In this document: piece after piece, positions 54,222 through 64,000 of the stretch
Position numbering within the stretch: position 1 is the stretch's first letter
How the letters are laid out: every line of letters starts with the position of its first letter
Source of the DNA: Deinococcus soli (ex Cha et al. 2016)
GTDB lineage: Bacteria; Deinococcota; Deinococci; Deinococcales; Deinococcaceae
Length of the DNA: 64,000 nucleotides
NCBI RefSeq assembly: GCF_001007995.1
Contig: NZ_CP011389.1
Span: 1,054,001 to 1,118,000 of the forward strand
Reading direction: 5' to 3'
The notes under the pieces: model-generated
Database searches by the model: none
Told to the model about the DNA's origin: nothing
Seen by the model: the letters and a program-made list of their open reading frames with translations, nothing else
Made by a program: the position numbers and the translations under genes

Positions 54222-54366
54222 ATTGCGGTGAGTCGCAGACGAACCCGACCGGAGGGACTCGCCGAGCTGCGCAGCAGAGAAGCAATCAAAGCCGGAGCTC
54301 AGGAGATGGACGGCTCTCCGGGACACCGCCGGAGAGCCGGGAATCGGATGAGTCCGGCTCCGGCAG
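54222..54366 (+). repeat. Dispersed hairpin repeat
   Basis: The sister copy of 20938-21064, with the same 26-base start block and an extra GAGCTGCGCAGCAGAG core shared with family A. Outer arms AGCCGGA (54291-54297) and TCCGGCT (54354-54360) enclose a perfect inner stem GGCTCTCCGG (54313-54322) and CCGGAGAGCC (54330-54339) with a 7-nt loop. The stem sequence differs from the other copy, but pairing is kept. Confidence 0.78.
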
Positions 54367-54395
54367 GGCCATGAGCTCTGGGCTGTGTGCGCTGA

Positions 54396-54442
54396 GCGAA
54401 CCCCCTCCCCCACCCCGCGCGGGCCGGAGGGGGTTCGCTTTT
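54396..54442 (+). terminator. Strong Rho-independent terminator
   Basis: A perfect 12-bp stem GCGAACCCCCTC (54396-54407)/GAGGGGGTTCGC (54427-54438) followed by TTTT, after the ATPase gene and its repeat. Confidence 0.88.
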
Positions 54443-54494
54443 CCCACTTCCCACAACCCACTTCCCACTTCCCACAACCCACTTCCCACTCCCC
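54442..54494 (+). repeat. Tandem repeat tract before gltX, G-quadruplex-prone on the minus strand
   Basis: Overlapping units of CCCACTTCCCACAACCCACTT repeated about twice. Read on the minus strand this gives at least six GGG tracts with loops of 3-5 nt, enough for a G-quadruplex. The tract lies directly upstream of the gltX promoter. The rest of 54216-54522 is the repeat and terminator listed separately. Confidence 0.6.
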
Positions 54495-54522
54495 ATCGCC
54501 CCCCTTTCGTATGCTGTGCGCT

Positions 54523-55940
<1,418 letters not shown>

Positions 55941-55944
<4 letters not shown>

Positions 55945-56294
55945 CCCTGATCGCCGCCGCGCTGGTGGGCCTGATTGCCCTGCTGCACGTGTACATTCTG
56001 GTGCTGGAGATGTTCCTGTGGACCACCCCACGGGCCATGAAGGCCTTCGGCACCACCCCGGAACTCGCGGCGCAGACCCGCGTCATGGCGGGCAACCAGG
56101 GCCTGTACAACGGCTTCCTGGCGGCGGGCCTGATCTGGGGCCTGATCACCGGCTCGGCAGCGATCCAGCTGTTCTTTCTGACGTGCGTGGCGGTCGCGGG
56201 CCTGTACGGCGCGGTCACCGCGAACCGCCGCATCCTGTTCATCCAGACGGTGCCCGCTGCGCTGGCGATCCTGGCGGTGCTCGCGGCACGCTGA
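55941..56294 (+). CDS. DUF1304 family membrane protein
   Basis: A 117-residue protein with four hydrophobic helices. The family signature is near the N-terminus: HVYILVLEMFLWTTPRAMKAFG, followed by GNQGLYNGFLAAGLIWG. DUF1304 proteins are found across bacteria with unknown function. It starts within the gltX stop (ATGA), so it is translationally coupled to a tRNA synthetase without evident functional link. Confidence 0.85.
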
Positions 56295-56311
56295 GCGCCC
56301 GTCCCCGCCTC

Positions 56312-56362
56312 CCAAACGCTCGTTTGGTTCCCGTGCCTCCCGGCTGCTACGCTGGGAGGCAC
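56312..56362 (+). promoter_or_regulatory. Palindrome and hairpin upstream of the pyruvate dehydrogenase genes
   Basis: CCAAACGCTCGTTTGG (56312-56327) is a palindrome with a two-base centre, of the size bound by TetR-type regulators. It is followed by a perfect 9-bp hairpin GTGCCTCCC (56333-56341)/GGGAGGCAC (56354-56362) with a 12-nt loop that includes TACGCT, a possible -10. The stem may also be the gltX terminator. No gene is evident in 56363-56543. Confidence 0.5.
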
Positions 56363-56543
56363 TTCTCATACCGACGGGGCCGCGCGGCCCCACCTGCCCT
56401 GCCATGCCTGACGTTCTGCCCTGTCCCTCCTCCGGCCTGCCCCGTCGCAGCGACCGGCTGCTGAATCAGCGCCGCGCGCCCTGACGCGCCCCACCCGCCG
56501 CCTCAGACCCCGCGCACGCGCCCACCCTCAGACAGGAGACTTC

Positions 56544-57719
56544 ATGACCCCAGACCCCACCCAGGCTGCCCGTCAGCCCCACGCCCCAGTTGCAGAGTCG
56601 CAGGACACCGCCCCCGGCTACGCGGCGGCGCAGGCCGCCTACGACGCCGCGCAGCAGGACACGACCATGGTGCAGTGCCTCGCGCCGGACGGCTCGGTCG
56701 TCCGCGAGGACCTGCTGCCCAACCCCGCCACGCGCCTGGAGCTGTACCGGCAGATGCGCCGCGCCCGGCACTTCGACGAGCGCGGCTGGGTGCTGTACCG
56801 CCAGGGCCGCCTGGGCGTCTTCCCGCCCTTCGGTGGCATGGAAGCCAGTCAGGTCGGCACCGCCGCTGCGCTGACGAAGAACGACTGGCTGTTTCCCACG
56901 TACCGTGACACCGGCGCGGCCCTGACCCTCGGGCTGCCCATCGCGCGCACCCTGGCGTACTGGCGCACGTCACCGCACGGGTGGCACATGCCCGCCGACC
57001 TGAAGGTCCTGCCCTTCTACATCCCGATCGCCACGCAGTATCCGCAGGCGGTGGGCGCGGCCCTCGCCGAGCGACGCCAGGGCACCCGCAACGTCGCCAT
57101 GGCCTTCATCGGGGATGGCGGCAGCAGCGAGGGGGACTTCCACGAGGCCCTGAACTTCGCCGGGGCCCTGAACGCCCCGTGCGTGTTCATCCTCCAGAAC
57201 AACGGCTGGGCCATCAGCGTGCCCACCCGCACGCAGACGCGCGCCACGGATCTGAGCCGCCGCGCCGACGGGTACGGGATTCCCGGCGTGCGCGTGGATG
57301 GTAACGACGCCCTGGCCACCTACCACGTCACCCGTGAAGCCGTGGAGCGCGCCCGGGGAGGCGGCGGCCCCACCCTGATCGAGACGGTCACGTACCGCGT
57401 CAAGCCGCACACCGTCGCCGACGACCCCAGCCGCTACCGCAGCGAGGCCGACACCGCCGGCTGGGACGCGAAAGACCCCGTCACGCGCCTGCGCACGCAC
57501 CTCCTGAACGCGGGCCTGATGACCGAAGCGAGCGAGGCCGAGCTGCTGGCCGAGATCGCCGCCGAGTTCGAGGCCGCCCTGGCCGAAGCTGACGGCTACC
57601 CCGAGCCGACCCCCGCCGAGATCCTCGACCACGTGTTCGCCGAACCCACCCCCCAACTGAGGAAGCAGCGCGCGGAGATCCTCGCCGAGCACGCGCAGGA
57701 CAAGAAGGAGCAGGCATGA
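56544..57719 (+). CDS. pdhA: Pyruvate (or branched-chain 2-oxoacid) dehydrogenase E1 alpha
   Basis: E1 alpha binds thiamine diphosphate and decarboxylates a 2-oxoacid in the E1-E2-E3 complex. The 391-residue protein has a 60-residue N-terminal extension, then [21 protein letters not shown], the ThDP motif starting [13 protein letters not shown] at about 190 and ending LQNNGWAI, and the phosphorylation-loop region [20 protein letters not shown] upstream sets ATG 56544. It overlaps the E1 beta gene by 4 nt. E2 and E3 are not in the window, so pyruvate versus branched-chain substrate remains open. Confidence 0.88.
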   Translation: MTPDPTQAARQPHAPVAESQDTAPGYAAAQAAYDAAQQDTTMVQCLAPDGSVVREDLLPNPATRLELYRQMRRARHFDERGWVLYRQGRLGVFPPFGGMEASQVGTAAALTKNDWLFPTYRDTGAALTLGLPIARTLAYWRTSPHGWHMPADLKVLPFYIPIATQYPQAVGAALAERRQGTRNVAMAFIGDGGSSEGDFHEALNFAGALNAPCVFILQNNGWAISVPTRTQTRATDLSRRADGYGIPGVRVDGNDALATYHVTREAVERARGGGGPTLIETVTYRVKPHTVADDPSRYRSEADTAGWDAKDPVTRLRTHLLNAGLMTEASEAELLAEIAAEFEAALAEADGYPEPTPAEILDHVFAEPTPQLRKQRAEILAEHAQDKKEQA

Positions 57720-58729
57720 CCGCCACCGCCACCCCACCCACCGGCACCACCAAGAACATGACCATGGTCGCCGCCATCAACGACGCCCTCGACATCGCCC
57801 TGGCCGCCGACGACACCGTGCACATCTTCGGGGAGGACGTCGGCGTCATGGGCGGCGTGTTCCGCGCCACCGACGGCCTTCAGGCCAAATACGGTCAGGA
57901 ACGCGTGTTCGACACGCCCCTCGCCGAGGCCGCCATCGTCGGCATGGGCATCGGCATGGGCCTCGCGGGCCTCAAACCCGTCGCGGAAATCCAGTTCGCG
58001 GGCTTCCTCTACCCCGCCCTCGACCAGATCCTCTCCCACCTCGGCCGCTACCGGCACCGCACCCGCAGCCGCTACCACCTCCCCATGGTCATCCGCGCCC
58101 CCTACGGCGGCGGCGTCCACACCCCCGAACAGCACGCCGACAGCCCCGAAGCGATCCTCGCGCACACGCCCGGCGTGAAAGTCGTGATCCCCAGCACCCC
58201 CGCCGACGCCAAAGGCCTGCTGCTCTCGGCCATCAACGACCCCGACCCCGTCTTCTTCTTCGAGGCCATCAAGCTCTACCGCAGCGTGAAAGAGGACGTC
58301 CCCGTCGGCGACTACCGCGTCCCCATCGGTAAGGCCCGGATGGTCACGGAAGGCGACGACGTCACCGTCATCTGCTACGGCGGCATGGTCGAAGTCGCCC
58401 AGAAAGCCGCCGCTGCCGCACAGGCCGCCGGCATCGGCGTTGAAGTCATCGACCTGCGCACCCTCGTCCCCATGGACACCGACACCATCATCACCAGCGT
58501 CGCCAAGACCGGCCGCGCCGTCATCGTCACCGAAGCGCCCCGCACTGCCGGATTCCACAGCGAAATCGCCGCCATCATCGCCGAAGAAGCCATCGAACAC
58601 CTCCGCGCCCCCATCGTCCGCGTCACCGGCTTCGACGCCCCCTACCCACCCTTCACCGCCGTCGAGGACGTGTACCGACCCAACCCGCTGCGCGTGGCGA
58701 AGGCGATCCGGCAGGTCATGGACTACTGA
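57716..58729 (+). CDS. pdhB: Pyruvate (or branched-chain 2-oxoacid) dehydrogenase E1 beta
   Basis: The partner of E1 alpha, 337 residues, with the family motifs [58 protein letters not shown], and the C-terminal [15 protein letters not shown] and [14 protein letters not shown]1 alpha2-beta2 tetramers form the thiamine diphosphate site at the interface. The ATG overlaps the pdhA stop (ATGA). A 399-bp non-coding region follows, so the operon appears to end here. Confidence 0.9.
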   Translation: MTATATPPTGTTKNMTMVAAINDALDIALAADDTVHIFGEDVGVMGGVFRATDGLQAKYGQERVFDTPLAEAAIVGMGIGMGLAGLKPVAEIQFAGFLYPALDQILSHLGRYRHRTRSRYHLPMVIRAPYGGGVHTPEQHADSPEAILAHTPGVKVVIPSTPADAKGLLLSAINDPDPVFFFEAIKLYRSVKEDVPVGDYRVPIGKARMVTEGDDVTVICYGGMVEVAQKAAAAAQAAGIGVEVIDLRTLVPMDTDTIITSVAKTGRAVIVTEAPRTAGFHSEIAAIIAEEAIEHLRAPIVRVTGFDAPYPPFTAVEDVYRPNPLRVAKAIRQVMDY

Positions 58730-59128
58730 CCCATCTCGTGAGCGCGTAAGGGGGACGCCTGCGGCGAGCTGCCCCACCCCCCAGCCCCCTCCGCAAGCGG
58801 CTCATACGAGTACCCCAGGGGGGCAGGGGGAGCGGTCGCTGCGCTCGGCAGGTATTTCTCTGAGGTAGTCAGCGGGTATGGGGCGGGGTCGGCCACGTAT
58901 GTGTCTGCATTCCTTCGGTTTCGTCGCTTGTGCCCCGCGCGCTGCGCGCACGACGGGCTCGGCTGCCACAACGCCAGTGGGGCAAGCCAACTTGGTGCGT
59001 GTCAGAAGGTTCTACTTTTTGGGCTTCAGCAGCGGCGGGCTTCTTGCGGGTGTCGCGGCGCACTCGTGCCGACAGCGTGATCTGCGCGACCTTTTCGCCT
59101 CAGGGGCGGATCATGAAGGGCGGGGACG
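58730..59128. other. Non-coding region with no convincing gene
   Basis: This 399-bp gap holds no convincing gene on either strand. A near-symmetric C-rich/G-rich pair (about 58776-58800 against 58815-58840) could form a long hairpin, possibly the pdh terminator. A minus-strand reading around 59000-59090 gives a lysine/alanine-rich stretch (RRDTRKKPAAAEAQKVEP) that looks like a protein fragment, but no start or stop context supports it. The segment 58850-59000 has mixed composition and might be a decayed gene or repeat. Confidence 0.5.
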
Positions 59129-60370
59129 ATGAAGGGGATGCGTTCCCCTGCCCTGCTGGTGACGGCGGCCCTGCTCCTGTGGGCGGCCGCGTTCGGTGTC
59201 ACACGCCTTCAGTCGGGTGCGGAAGCTCAGACGGCCACTGTCGAGCAACCAGCGGTGCCTGCGCTACCGCCCGCTGCGGAGCCAGCTCCAGAACCTGTAG
59301 AGCCGGACCCTGCGCCGGAACCGGTCATCCCCACTCCGGTACAGGTGCAGCCGCCCACGCCGGAGGTCACGCCCGCGCCTCCTCCAGCTGCGCCGTCCCG
59401 GGTGCTGCCCGCGCGGGCCAGCGTCACGGGCATCCGGCACGAGTACCAGCGGCTGAACAACTGCGGGCCGGTCACGATCGGCATGGCCCTGAGCCGCTGG
59501 GGCGGCACGCTGAATCAGTCCGACATCGCGCCGAAACTCAAGCCGTCGCGGGGGGACGTGAACGTCTCGCCGGAGGAACTCGCGGCGTTCGCGCGGGCGC
59601 AGGGCATGGACGTGCATCTGGCGCGCGGCGGCGACCGCGCGCTGCTGCGGTCACTGCTCGCGTCGGGCTTCCCGGTGATCGTGGAGACGTGGTTCGTCAC
59701 GCCGGACTCTGGCGGGATGGGACACTACCGCCTGCTGACCGGGTACGACGACCGGGCCGGGCAGTTCAGCGCGCTGGACTCGTACCTGGGGCCGCTGCGG
59801 ATGGACTACGCGAAGTTCGACGAGCTGTGGCGGTCCTTCGGGCGCACCTTCCTGATCGTCACGCCACCGTCGAAACGGGCGGCCCTGGCGGGCGTGCTGG
59901 ACTGGCGGGCCGACCGCGCGCAGGAGCAGGCGGAGGTACTGCGGATCGCCGGGCGCGAGGCGGAACGGCGCAACGACGCGGTGGGCTTCCTGACGCTCGG
60001 GCAGGCGCAGCTGGACACCGGGGACGCCCGCGCCGCCGCGCGCACCTTCGACCGGGCGTTCGCCGCCGCGCCCGACCGCACCCTGGACCCGACCCGGCCC
60101 GCGTGGGTGCAGGGCGGGCTGCCATGGCGCGCGCTGTGGTACTCGTTCGGGCCGCTGGAGGCGTACACCCGCACCGGGCAGTACGCGCGGGTGTTGACAC
60201 TGACAGGCGCGGTGCTGCGCTCGGTCCCCACGCACGAGGAGGCGCACTACTGGCGGGCTCGCGCCCTATCCGGCCTGGGACGCACCGCCGAAGCACAGGC
60301 CGCGTACCGCGAGGCGCTGCGCCTGCGCCCCGGCTACGCGGAGGCGCGGCAGGAGTTGAACCGCCTGTAA
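59129..60370 (+). CDS. Membrane-anchored C39-like peptidase with TPR repeats
   Basis: A 413-residue protein with an N-terminal signal-anchor (about 5-27), a Pro/Glu-rich linker (30-95), a papain-like C39-type domain (about 100-250) and TPR-like helices to the end. The catalytic pair is seen as Cys in LNNCGPVTIGMALSRWGG near 111 and His in MGHYRLLTGYD near 193. C39 peptidases usually remove leader peptides at double-glycine sites, but stand-alone members have broad or unknown roles. It acts probably outside the cytoplasm. ATG 59138 is a shorter alternative start. Confidence 0.82.
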   Translation: MKGMRSPALLVTAALLLWAAAFGVTRLQSGAEAQTATVEQPAVPALPPAAEPAPEPVEPDPAPEPVIPTPVQVQPPTPEVTPAPPPAAPSRVLPARASVTGIRHEYQRLNNCGPVTIGMALSRWGGTLNQSDIAPKLKPSRGDVNVSPEELAAFARAQGMDVHLARGGDRALLRSLLASGFPVIVETWFVTPDSGGMGHYRLLTGYDDRAGQFSALDSYLGPLRMDYAKFDELWRSFGRTFLIVTPPSKRAALAGVLDWRADRAQEQAEVLRIAGREAERRNDAVGFLTLGQAQLDTGDARAAARTFDRAFAAAPDRTLDPTRPAWVQGGLPWRALWYSFGPLEAYTRTGQYARVLTLTGAVLRSVPTHEEAHYWRARALSGLGRTAEAQAAYREALRLRPGYAEARQELNRL

Positions 60371-60373
60371 CCC

Positions 60374-61432
60374 TCAGCCGGGGAAGTTCAGGAGGACGTG
60401 TTCGGCGCTGAAGCCGGGGCCCATGGCGCTCAGGAGGGCGCGGCCCTGTGGGTGGGCGCGCAGGGTTTCTTGCAACACGAACAGGACGGTGACGCTACTC
60501 ATGTTGCCGTAGTGGCGCAGGACGTGGCGGCTGGCGTCCAGCGCTCCGGCGGGGAGGTTCAGGGCGTCCTCGTAGGCGCTGAGGACTTTCACGCCGCCGG
60601 GGTGGACGACGTAGGTGTCCACGGTGTCCTGGCTCCAGCCGTGTGCGCTCAGGGCGGCCTGGACGTTCCCCTGCATCATGCCGCGCACCAGGGTGGGGAT
60701 GTCGCGGCTGAAGCGGACTTTCAGGCCCTCGTCCACGACGTCCCAGCCCATGATGTCCTCGCTGTTCTCGATCAGGGTGGAGTACGCGCCGCACAGTTCG
60801 GCCAGGGGGGCGGGGCCGGGTTCGTCGGGGTGGGTGAGGACGGCGGCGGCGCCCCCATCGGAGAAGAGGGCGGTGCCGACGAAGTTGCTCTTGGTCTCGT
60901 CGCCGTGCACGAGGGTCAGGCTGCACAGTTCCACGGCGACGTACAGCACGCGGCGGTACCCGGCGCGGACGAGGTCGGCGGCGCGGGCCAGTCCGCTGGC
61001 GCCCCCGGCGCAGCCCAGGCCCCACACGGGCAGGCGGGCGGCGTGCCGGTTGATCCCGAGGTGCTCGATCAGGTCGGCGTCGAGGCTGGGTGCGCTGATG
61101 CCGCTGGTGTTCACGACGACCACGGCGTCCACGTTGGCGGGGGTGATCTGCGCGGCGGCCAGCGCCTCTTTCGCCAGTCGGCGGGTCAGGGCGCGGGCTT
61201 CCTGCACGAAGACGGCGTTCTTCTCGCCGAAGCCGCGTGGGGTGAGGTACCACTCGAGTGGGCGGGCCAGGGCGCGCGTGTCGATCATCGCGTTCGTGAA
61301 GACGTCCAGCAGTTGCGGGCGGGCCGCCATGCGCGGGAAGAGTGTGCGGGCCGCCTCCTGCACCTGCGTCTGCGGGGTCAGGTGCGGGGGCGTGCCCGTC
61401 ACGAGGGCGCGCAGGTGGGGGGTCAGGGGCAT
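60374..61432 (-). CDS. Type III polyketide synthase (alkylpyrone/alkylresorcinol-like)
   Basis: A 352-residue chalcone synthase-like enzyme that extends an acyl-CoA starter with malonyl-CoA on a single active site. The Cys-His-Asn triad is complete: Cys141 in GLGCAGG, His277 in [10 protein letters not shown], and Asn310 in [10 protein letters not shown]. The [15 protein letters not shown] segment resembles bacterial alkylpyrone synthases. It has no adjacent methyltransferase or oxidase, so it may act alone. ATG 61441 is a possible alternative; CAGAAT lies about 6 nt before the chosen ATG. Confidence 0.9.
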   Translation of the reverse strand: MPLTPHLRALVTGTPPHLTPQTQVQEAARTLFPRMAARPQLLDVFTNAMIDTRALARPLEWYLTPRGFGEKNAVFVQEARALTRRLAKEALAAAQITPANVDAVVVVNTSGISAPSLDADLIEHLGINRHAARLPVWGLGCAGGASGLARAADLVRAGYRRVLYVAVELCSLTLVHGDETKSNFVGTALFSDGGAAAVLTHPDEPGPAPLAELCGAYSTLIENSEDIMGWDVVDEGLKVRFSRDIPTLVRGMMQGNVQAALSAHGWSQDTVDTYVVHPGGVKVLSAYEDALNLPAGALDASRHVLRHYGNMSSVTVLFVLQETLRAHPQGRALLSAMGPGFSAEHVLLNFPG

Positions 61433-61572
61433 GCGCCGCATTCTGCGCGACCCTGGCAGGCTCCAGGGGGGACACACGCCACGGTTCAGTGTTCAGGAAA
61501 CGTCCATGCACGCCTCACCGCGCTCCCCTGTCTCCTGAGGGTGAGGCGCGGTGAGGCATGAACCCTCCGCGT

Positions 61573-62463
<891 letters not shown>

Positions 62464-62545
62464 GGTGGTGCCCTCCAGGGAGGCATTGTGCGCCGCGTGC
62501 CCGCCCGGGCGCGTGGCAGTTTCCTCAAGGGAGGATGAAGTCATA

Positions 62546-62700
62546 CGGACCTCGACTGAATGGCTTGCAAAGCCGTTCAATCCGAGCGGACGCGACTCGT
62601 AGAGCTGCGCAGCAGAGGAGGAGAAAAACGGGTTCCGGGCGTGGAGTTGGCGGCCCGGTGCCGTTCCGGGTTGTCAACGAAACAGACGGAATCCGGATCA
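62546..62700 (+). repeat. Dispersed repeat, family A copy
   Basis: Begins with a hairpin TGAATGGCTT/AAGCCGTTCA (about 62557-62579), followed by CAATCCGAGCGGACGCGACT, GAGCTGCGCAGCAGAGGAGG, TTCCGGGCGTGGAGTTGGCG and TTCCGGGTTGTCAACGAAAC, in the same order as in 52495-52662. It runs up to the stop codon of the nitroreductase gene. Confidence 0.8.
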
Positions 62701-63480
62701 CTCCCGTTCGGGCTGCTCGCAGGTGTCGCGGTACACGAACTGATCCAGGCGTTTGCGGTGGCGGCTGCTCCAGTCGATGCTGGGCCGCGCCTGATCGTGC
62801 GGCAGGTACCCCAGGCGGTACACGGCCATGAGTTCCAGGTCGCCGGGGACGCGCAGCAGGTCCTGGATGGCCTGCCAGTGGCGGGGGATCTCCATGGGCG
62901 TGCTGACGAACTGGATGCCCATGCCGAGCGCGCCTACGGCGTTCCAGATGTTCTCCATGGCAGCGCCCATGCCGAACACGGAGTAGAAGCCGGACAGTTC
63001 GCCGGGACGGTACTCGCCCTTGTCAAGGAGGACGGCCAGCAGCAGGGGGCTGCCTGCCACGAGTTTGCGGTTGTCCTCCCCGAGTTTTTTCGGCACGCCG
63101 AGTTGCCGCATGAGTTTCAGCCCGGCGTCGCTGAACACCTGCCGCGTGAAGGGTTTCAGCGGGCCGGGCAGGTGGTCGATGTGAATGCCGTCGCGCCGCT
63201 CCTCCATCTCCTTCTCGGTGAAGCGGAAGTAGCGGCGGTAGCGTTCGAAGAACACGCCGCCCTCGATGAGTTCGGTCATGCTCTGCCCGGCGATGCCAGC
63301 GACCTGCGCGATGGTGTCCGGGTTCTCGATGAGCACGAAGCGCCACGGCTGGCTGTTGAAGTGGCTGGGCGCCGCCTGCGCGACCCGCATCAGGAGGTGC
63401 TGGTGCTCGCGGCTGACCGGGTCCGGGCGGAAGGGGCCGTTGGTGGTGCGCCGCGCGAGCATGCCGTCGATCAGGTCCAT
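62698..63480 (-). CDS. Nitroreductase family protein
   Basis: A 260-residue FMN-dependent nitroreductase-like enzyme. The N-terminus has [20 protein letters not shown] and [14 protein letters not shown], and the middle segment [19 protein letters not shown] is typical. These enzymes reduce nitro compounds, quinones or related substrates. The last residues (CEQPERE) lie at the edge of the dispersed repeat, which supplies the stop codon. Substrate unknown. Confidence 0.85.
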   Translation of the reverse strand: MDLIDGMLARRTTNGPFRPDPVSREHQHLLMRVAQAAPSHFNSQPWRFVLIENPDTIAQVAGIAGQSMTELIEGGVFFERYRRYFRFTEKEMEERRDGIHIDHLPGPLKPFTRQVFSDAGLKLMRQLGVPKKLGEDNRKLVAGSPLLLAVLLDKGEYRPGELSGFYSVFGMGAAMENIWNAVGALGMGIQFVSTPMEIPRHWQAIQDLLRVPGDLELMAVYRLGYLPHDQARPSIDWSSRHRKRLDQFVYRDTCEQPERE

Positions 63481-63506
63481 GCGGGCAGGCTAGCAGTGCG
63501 GGCCGG

Positions 63507-63830
63507 TCAGGTGCCCCAGGCGGTCAGGGTCCCGGCGGTGAACGCGGCGGCGCTCAGCAGGGCGCGCTGCCAGTGGTCGGCGCGGCCCGGGCGGGTGCGG
63601 GGCATGCTCAGCAGGAGGGCCAGCGCGGGCAGCAGCGCCCAGGCGGCCGCGCCGGCGCGCCAGGCCAGCCCCAGGCTGATCAGCGTCCCGGCGCAGGTCA
63701 GGAAGAACAGCGCGTGGTGCGGCCAGCGGGCCGCGTCCCGCCGCCAGCCGAGGTGCAGGCTCAGGCCCAGCGCCAGCAGCGCGCTCAGCAGCGTGGCGGT
63801 GATCAGCAGGGCGAGGTGGTGCGGGCTCAC
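63507..63830 (-). CDS. Small hypothetical membrane protein
   Basis: A 107-residue protein with four hydrophobic segments (about 6-26, 38-58, 62-76, 86-104). Start GTG 63830 is tentative, since no ribosome binding site or clear -10 box lies before it. No family recognised. It follows closely upstream of the nitroreductase gene on the same strand, with a 26-nt gap. Confidence 0.55.
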   Translation of the reverse strand: MSPHHLALLITATLLSALLALGLSLHLGWRRDAARWPHHALFFLTCAGTLISLGLAWRAGAAAWALLPALALLLSMPRTRPGRADHWQRALLSAAAFTAGTLTAWGT

Positions 63831-63895
63831 GCCTCATGCTCGCACGGCGCGCCATATGACAGATGCCCTGCCGGGGCGGGTGTACGTTCAGAGGC

Positions 63896-64000
63896 ATGCG
63901 TCCTGTTCACCTGCTGCTGCCCCTGCTGTTCCTGACTGCCTGCAAACCCGGCGGGGCGGCCAGTGACGGCGCGGTGCCGGGAAGGGAGGATCTGGTTGCC
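63896..64000 (+). CDS. Lipoprotein, N-terminal part only
   Basis: The first 35 codons of a gene that continues beyond the window. MRPVHLLLPLLFLTACKPGG is a lipoprotein signal peptide with lipobox LTAC and Cys16. TACGTT (63883-63888) lies 7 nt before the ATG, fitting a leaderless mRNA. Function cannot be told. Confidence 0.65.
   Translation, partial: MRPVHLLLPLLFLTACKPGGAASDGAVPGREDLVA

Noticed and set aside
56404..56484. A 26-codon frame ([11 protein letters not shown]...) upstream of pdhA that could be a leader peptide.
   Set aside because: No ribosome binding site or -10 box, and no attenuator layout around it; too little evidence.
58960..59095. A lysine/alanine-rich minus-strand peptide (RRDTRKKPAAAEAQKVEP) in the gap after pdhB.
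   Set aside because: No start, no recognisable family and no full-length frame; noted only as a possible gene remnant.
60398..61561. A 387-codon plus-strand frame over the polyketide synthase.
   Set aside because: It is Gly/Val/Ala-rich without domains, and the minus-strand enzyme has a complete catalytic triad.

Overview
The window is a stretch of a high-GC bacterial chromosome. Gene content and style point to the genus Deinococcus: a ba3-type cytochrome oxidase operon in the Thermus gene order (cbaD-cbaB-cbaA), TreZ/TreY trehalose synthesis, GatB, many GTG starts, dense ATGA/GTGA overlaps, dispersed small non-coding repeats, and many genes with a TAnnnT -10 box only 5-9 nt before the start codon, as expected for leaderless mRNAs. 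I see no rRNA, insertion sequence, prophage or CRISPR array. The genus call is an inference from these features, not from a database search.

Layout. 1-9.5 kb: an over-long RNase R, the treZ-treY pair and a BI-1 family membrane protein. 9.5-20.4 kb: a mixed block with a DUF3298-like protein, a metallophosphoesterase, a GNAT protein, two convergent DoxX-like proteins, a PKD-CAP secreted protein, an orphan sensor kinase coupled to a cysteine-less molybdopterin-fold protein, a DUF4384 protein, an acyl-CoA dehydrogenase and a BTAD regulator. 20.5-24.0 kb: a CBS protein overlapping cbaD-cbaB-cbaA-cytochrome c, all translationally coupled. 24.1-24.3 kb: tRNA-His and tRNA-Leu. 24.5-31.1 kb: trigger factor, then fabH-fabD-(DinB-like)-fabG, acpP and fabF. 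31.2-42.1 kb: an M16C peptidase, a cohesin-like/dockerin three-gene operon, S4 and DUF1684 proteins, ComF, a membrane protein with gatB, and an M15 peptidase. 43.1-49.1 kb: a run of small regulator-plus-target modules (sdpR-sdpI, marR/eamA, soxR/VOC pair) with recognisable operators, then DUF1697 and a second EamA transporter. 49.2-64 kb: a GGDEF-EAL protein, a six-fold 22-residue repeat protein, a ChlI/MoxR-like ATPase, gltX, pyruvate dehydrogenase E1 genes, a C39-like peptidase with TPRs, a type III polyketide synthase, an aldo/keto reductase, a nitroreductase and a partial lipoprotein.

The most interesting signals are: (1) dispersed repeats folding as nested hairpins, where two copies keep perfect 10-bp stems of different sequence, and one copy is fused in frame to the 3' end of the CBS gene inside the oxidase operon; (2) a secreted cohesin-like lipoprotein encoded with a dockerin protein in a non-cellulosomal bacterium; (3) a membrane histidine kinase overlapping a secreted molybdopterin-fold protein without any cysteine, possibly a sensor subunit; (4) a near-perfect SoxR box with a 19-bp promoter spacer in front of two VOC genes; (5) an 11-bp direct repeat next to a SARP/BTAD-like regulator gene; and (6) a protein of six consecutive 22-residue repeats. 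Domain assignments and alignments were made by eye.
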